Shown here: one piece after another, positions 43,153-47,079 of the stretch
Layout of the letters: each line of letters starts with the position of its first letter
Position numbering within the stretch: position 1 is the first letter of the stretch
NCBI GenBank assembly: GCA_003242035.1
Contig: QBMC01000014.1
Location: 1 to 47,079, forward strand
DNA length: 47,079 nt
Reading direction: 5' to 3'
Source of the DNA: Nodosilinea foveolarum
Lineage (GTDB): Bacteria > Cyanobacteriota > Cyanobacteriia > Phormidesmidales > Phormidesmidaceae
Program-made: the position numbers and the translations under genes
Notes under the pieces: model-generated
Told to the model about the DNA's origin: nothing
Database searches by the model: none
Seen by the model: only the letters and a program-made list of their open reading frames with translations

Positions 43153-46134
43153 TTACTCGGTTTCATTTAGCCTATCGTAAACTTTCTGAAGCATCCAGGC
43201 TTTGACGGCATCGCCAAACTCCGAGTTGTCGATGATCTTCGTGAAGATGTCCTGGTTGTCTTCCATGCGCTCAATCAAAGTATTTAGAAATACATCGTCA
43301 AAGCCGTATTTGAAGTTCTGGATCGAATTGCTTTTGGCCTGCTGCGATAGAGATGCGTTATTGACGAGTTCTTCTTCAATCTGGCTGAAGAAAAGCTTAT
43401 CGGCGTCTGCAAAGTCGGTCTTAAACCGTTTGTTTAAAATCTCGACAATCTCTGATAGTTTGGCCTGCATTTCCTTTTCTTTAGGAATGCCTGCATCAAG
43501 GCTAGGATATAGCAACGAGTTGGCATCTTTTTCTAGAATGATTTGGCCTTCTCGAATCTTTTGCAGGCGGTAATATTCCAGCCCGACTTCGTCGGTCAGC
43601 TTAAAGACTTCGCTCTGTAAGCGCTTTGGCAGCTTAGTTTGAAGCAGGCGAGCGAAGGCATAAAACTTCTCTAGCGCGACATCTGTAAAAGGCATAATTT
43701 GCGCGAGGAAGGCATAGAGACGGATGAAGGTAGCGATCGCGTTTTTGAACTCGTCTTGTGGGTCTTCTTCGAGTCCTTTGAAGCGATCGCACGCCGGGTC
43801 AATCAACGCATTCAGCCGCGCATGATCTCTGCGAGTAATTCGCTCAGTCGGCTTAAAGAACACTTTAGCAAAGGCGTCTATCTCGCTCTGCCAGATAATT
43901 TGAAAGCTATCAAGCTGATTTTTTAAGTCGTATAGGCGATTAGGATCGGTCGTAGACTCTAGAACAGTGCGCTCGTAATAGGGCTGAAAGGCGTCGATAA
44001 TTTCTTGTTCTTCGTTGGCAAAGTCTAGAACAAAGGTTTCTTCTTTCCCAGGGCAAATGCGATTGAGCCTAGAAAGGGTTTGTACGGCTCTGACCCCAGA
44101 AAGCTTCTTATCAACGTACATCGTATGCAGCAAAGGCTGATCGAAGCCGGTTTGATATTTATCGGCCACGATGAGTAGCTGGTATTCGCGCGTCTCAAAC
44201 TTTTCGGGCAGCTCTTTTTCCCCAAATCCATTCATGTCGGATTCGCTGTAGGCAATGCCGGTTTCTCGATCTGTAAAGCTAGTAAAGGCGACGAGCGCTC
44301 TAATATCTGTGTAGCCTTTTTTTGCGATGTATTTATCAAACTCTTCTTTGTAGCGGACAACGTGGGGGCGTGAGGCCGTTACTAGCATGGCTTTGGCTTT
44401 GCCGCCAATTCGATGCATCACGCATTGGCGGAAGTGTTCGACAATGATTTCTGTTTTTTGAGCCAGGTTGTGAGGGTGCAAGGAGAGGAAACGCGCGATC
44501 GCCCGACTTGCCTTCTTTTTATGAATCTGCGGATCGTCCTCAATGGCCTTGGTTAGCCGAAAGTAGGTTTTATAGGTGGTGTAGTTTTTCAACACGTCCA
44601 TAATGAAGCCTTCTTCAATGGCTTGCCGCATGGAATACAAATCAAAAGGAGCGGGCTTTCCCTCCTTATTTAGCTGCCCAAAGACTTCTAGCGTCTTCGG
44701 TTTGGGCGTGGCGGTAAAGGCAAAAAAGCTCAGGTTAGTCTGCTTGCCACGAGTCTGAGCGTGTCTTTGCACAGACTCGCGAATTTTGTCTTCGTCGTCT
44801 GCTTCGTCGCGATCGCTATTTTCAGCGCGGCTCAGATCCGTTACCGTTAGAGCTTCTTTCATCTGCTTAGTAGTTTCGCCGCCTTGCGAGCTGTGGGCTT
44901 CGTCCACAATTAGCGCATAGTTCCGCTGCGGCAGTTTGCCAATTTTATCTAGAACAAAAGGAAACTTTTGCAGCGTCGTGATGATGATATTGGTGCCAGA
45001 GGTCAGCGCCTTAGCAAGCTGCTCGGCGTTGCGGTCAATTTTTTGGACGACGCCTGCCACATGGTCGAATTGATAGATAGTGTCCTGTAGCTGCCGATCT
45101 AGTATCTTGCGGTCGGTGATGACAATAACAGAATCGAAAACTCGCGTATCTTTCTCGTTGTATAGGTTAGCGAGCTGATAGGTGAGCCAAGCGATAGAGT
45201 TGCTTTTGCCACTACCGGCGGAGTGCTGAATGAGGTAGTTGTGTCCTGCGCCGTTGGCTTTGGCATGGGCAGTTAGCTTGCGTACCACGTCTAGCTGGTG
45301 ATAGCGCGGGAAGATTAGGCTTTCTTTTTTGGCTGATTTCCCGTTGAGTTTGATGGTGTCCTGCTCTAAATGCAAGAAGCGGTCTATGATGTCGAGCCAG
45401 CTATCTTTGGCCCAGATGGTTTCCCACAGGTAGTACGTTCTGTGGCCCTGCGGGTTGGGTGGGTTGCCTGCGCCTTTTTGATAGCCTTGATTAAACGGGA
45501 GAAAGCGGGTTTTGCTGCCTTCTATGCGCGTGGTCATCCAGGCTTCGTCGGCGTCTACGGTGAAGTGAACAAAGGCGCGGCGTTTGAACTGAAAGAGGAG
45601 TTCGTGATTGTCCCGGTCTTGTTCGTATTGCGCTTTGGCATCTTCTACGTCTTGCCCGGTAAATTGGTTTTTGAGTTCTACGGTGGCGGTGGGTAAGCCG
45701 TTGACGCTTAGGAGTAGGTCGATGGAGTTTTGGTTTTGGGTGCTGTAGTATACCTGCCGGGTAACGGTGAGGATGTTTTGATCGTAGCGGGCGATTGTTT
45801 CGGGGTTGAGGTTGCTGGCGGGCTTGAAGTAGGCGAGTTTGAAGCGGACGCCGTAGTCGGTGATGCCGTGACGCAGTACGTCTAACATGCCTCTAAATTC
45901 GAGTTCTTGGTAGAGGCGCTGAAGGAATTTTGGCTCTACGGAGGAGCCGTGAATGTCGGACAGCTTTTGCCATGCCTGGGACTGGGAGGTGCTGACGAAT
46001 TGAAATAGAACGGTTCTGTCGAGCGCGAGTTCTTTGCTGAAGTTGGCCGCATCGCCCACCTGATAGCCGCTGCCGTTGCTTAAGCAGTCAACGATGGCAT
46101 CTTCAAAGGTTTTTTCGAGGATTTGGCTAGGCAT
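43153..46134 (-). CDS. hsdR: Type I restriction endonuclease subunit R
   Basis: HsdR cuts DNA after ATP-driven translocation by the HsdRMS complex. The N-terminal nuclease has the PD-(D/E)xK pattern with D139 and E153-L-K155; the SF2 helicase part has Walker A HSAGSGKSNS (304-313), DEAH at 411-414, and motif III FFAFTATP; the C-terminal helical part should bind the methyltransferase. At 993 residues it is full length with no interruption. hsdM and hsdS are not visible in the window. The gene 76 bp upstream on the same strand is the possible Ntn-hydrolase-like gene. The IS element sits directly downstream. Confidence 0.93.
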   Translation of the reverse strand: MPSQILEKTFEDAIVDCLSNGSGYQVGDAANFSKELALDRTVLFQFVSTSQSQAWQKLSDIHGSSVEPKFLQRLYQELEFRGMLDVLRHGITDYGVRFKLAYFKPASNLNPETIARYDQNILTVTRQVYYSTQNQNSIDLLLSVNGLPTATVELKNQFTGQDVEDAKAQYEQDRDNHELLFQFKRRAFVHFTVDADEAWMTTRIEGSKTRFLPFNQGYQKGAGNPPNPQGHRTYYLWETIWAKDSWLDIIDRFLHLEQDTIKLNGKSAKKESLIFPRYHQLDVVRKLTAHAKANGAGHNYLIQHSAGSGKSNSIAWLTYQLANLYNEKDTRVFDSVIVITDRKILDRQLQDTIYQFDHVAGVVQKIDRNAEQLAKALTSGTNIIITTLQKFPFVLDKIGKLPQRNYALIVDEAHSSQGGETTKQMKEALTVTDLSRAENSDRDEADDEDKIRESVQRHAQTRGKQTNLSFFAFTATPKPKTLEVFGQLNKEGKPAPFDLYSMRQAIEEGFIMDVLKNYTTYKTYFRLTKAIEDDPQIHKKKASRAIARFLSLHPHNLAQKTEIIVEHFRQCVMHRIGGKAKAMLVTASRPHVVRYKEEFDKYIAKKGYTDIRALVAFTSFTDRETGIAYSESDMNGFGEKELPEKFETREYQLLIVADKYQTGFDQPLLHTMYVDKKLSGVRAVQTLSRLNRICPGKEETFVLDFANEEQEIIDAFQPYYERTVLESTTDPNRLYDLKNQLDSFQIIWQSEIDAFAKVFFKPTERITRRDHARLNALIDPACDRFKGLEEDPQDEFKNAIATFIRLYAFLAQIMPFTDVALEKFYAFARLLQTKLPKRLQSEVFKLTDEVGLEYYRLQKIREGQIILEKDANSLLYPSLDAGIPKEKEMQAKLSEIVEILNKRFKTDFADADKLFFSQIEEELVNNASLSQQAKSNSIQNFKYGFDDVFLNTLIERMEDNQDIFTKIIDNSEFGDAVKAWMLQKVYDRLNETE

Positions 46135-46210
46135 CAGGGACGCTCCTTATGACGCTACGGCAGGCTTTTACGCTTACCCTGTAAGTATCTAACAGAATAA
46201 CTGTAAAAGG

Positions 46211-47079
46211 CTATAGCGCTTCCTCATCCAGCTTGTTGTTTCCCATGCCATCAATAAACTTATGATAGGCAGCTTCTCGAAAGATGTAGATTAAACGCTC
46301 TCTTTGAGCTTCGCTCAGGTCTTCTCTTAAGCTGCTGTCTTGATAGCAATCTTTGATGAAGGTAAAATCTTCTGACTGACTAAACTCTACTAGCTCATCG
46401 TCGCTGATGATGTTTGGGAGCTGATCTTCTATCAACGTAAGCGTATCTGGATCGTAGTATCGGACATCTGGCTTGCTGTGAGCAGAAAAGCTGCGGCCTT
46501 GAAAGTGGGGTTGACCTTCTAGAGAGGGCCAGTTGAGGCCAAAAAATTCTGAGGTGCCCGATTTGTAAAGCTTGGCGATTTGTATAGCGCCGTCTACTTC
46601 TCTAATATCAGGGTCTCTAGACATCTCGATTAGGACGCTTAAAGGTTCCATGTCTAGCGGATTTTCTTCTGTGTTGTTGTCTTCTCTATTCTCCCTGAGG
46701 TTCTTCCTTGCTGTCTTGCTGAGGGTTTCTGGATTACCTAAAAACGCATAGGTGAGGATCTTTCCGCTGTATTCTGGAGCGATAAAGCCTTCAGCATCTT
46801 TTGAATAAGATAGCTTCCAGATGCGGAAGCAGTTTTTTGACCAGCTCCAGCCGCCAAATAAGAACTCTGCTTCGCTTCGCATTTCATGAATATCTCGACT
46901 GCTGACTTCATTAATGATTGTGCCAACTAACGAAGTAAACATGTCCGTTAGGTAGGCTAGCACTTCTTCAATATCGGTGTGCGAGCTTTTTAATTTTTTG
47001 GTGAGTTTGATTGAGGATAGAAGGCTGAAGGGGTGACACAACGCTCGAAGGCTATGTGGCATATAGGTTTTGCCTTCTG
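46211..47079 (-). CDS. Unknown protein, N-terminus beyond window; possibly Ntn-hydrolase-like
   Basis: The frame stays open to the right edge, so the ATG at 47062 may be internal and the gene partial. The visible part contains EFLFGGWSWSKNCFRIW, TYAFLGNP, MEPLSVLIEMSRDPDI, FFGLNWPSLEGQ and YYDPDTL. I recall this order in a family whose N-terminus is like the proteasome beta subunit (Ntn hydrolase), and GGWSW with a later A-F-x-G would fit the fold, but the catalytic N-terminal residue would lie outside the window. It is 76 bp upstream of hsdR on the same strand, so it may belong to the restriction locus. Confidence 0.5.
   Translation of the reverse strand, partial: EGKTYMPHSLRALCHPFSLLSSIKLTKKLKSSHTDIEEVLAYLTDMFTSLVGTIINEVSSRDIHEMRSEAEFLFGGWSWSKNCFRIWKLSYSKDAEGFIAPEYSGKILTYAFLGNPETLSKTARKNLRENREDNNTEENPLDMEPLSVLIEMSRDPDIREVDGAIQIAKLYKSGTSEFFGLNWPSLEGQPHFQGRSFSAHSKPDVRYYDPDTLTLIEDQLPNIISDDELVEFSQSEDFTFIKDCYQDSSLREDLSEAQRERLIYIFREAAYHKFIDGMGNNKLDEEAL

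Overview
The window is chromosomal DNA from a cyanobacterium. It encodes the photosystem II cytochrome PsbV, the response regulator RpaB (Ycf27) and several proteins of cyanobacterium-only families, and it is dense in the HIP1 palindrome GCGATCGC both inside and between genes. The mix (a CyaC-like adenylate cyclase, a TonB-like protein, a large secreted surface protein, a TnpB element) suggests a larger-genome lineage such as the Leptolyngbya/Phormidesmis/Synechococcus PCC 7335 type, but I cannot fix the genus from sequence alone.

Layout. 1-3.0 kb: a three-copy 30-bp tandem repeat, a strong terminator, then a radical SAM-DUF2344 fusion. 3.1-9.0 kb: a secreted unknown protein, an orphan solute-binding lipoprotein, psbV with an unusual pair of interleaved inverted repeats downstream, accD, the prepilin peptidase pilD, a frameshifted diacylglycerol kinase and an unknown protein. 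9.1-13.4 kb: divergent leuB and hisC, an unknown protein and a GNAT acetyltransferase. 13.6-18.0 kb: a 1122-residue receiver-GAF-GAF-kinase-receiver-cyclase protein followed by a TonB-like protein. 18.1-22.4 kb: tRNA-Gly(TCC), tRNA-Arg(TCT) with a 21-bp minisatellite at its 3' side, several cyanobacterial proteins of unknown function, an acidic helix-turn-helix protein and a creatininase-family protein. 22.4-28.9 kb: a degenerate small ORF, an operator-like set of 11-bp repeats, a 988-residue secreted/outer-membrane protein, an inositol-phosphatase-like protein, an AI-2E-family transporter, a DUF2288 protein and plsC. 29.2-33.1 kb: the lipid operon plsX-fabH-fabD with rpaB upstream. 33.6-41.5 kb: radA, a sodium:solute symporter, an orphan histidine kinase and recG.

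41.6 kb to the right edge is the accessory part: an IS200/IS605-type element carrying tnpB without tnpA and a tiny divergent ribbon-helix-helix ORF, a type I restriction HsdR, and a gene cut by the window edge that may be an Ntn-hydrolase (proteasome-beta-like) relative. hsdM and hsdS are not in the window; if the system is complete they lie beyond the right edge.

How the genes fit together: accD, plsX, fabH, fabD, plsC and the broken dgkA all concern fatty-acid and phospholipid synthesis, although only plsX-fabH-fabD form a clear operon (5-bp gaps). Most other genes are singletons with frequent strand switches. The best candidates for something undescribed are the frameshifting 5-bp duplication in dgkA, the interleaved repeats after psbV, the 21-bp minisatellite, the 20-nt repeat touching two stop codons, the 11-bp repeats before the secreted protein, and the HsdR neighbourhood.
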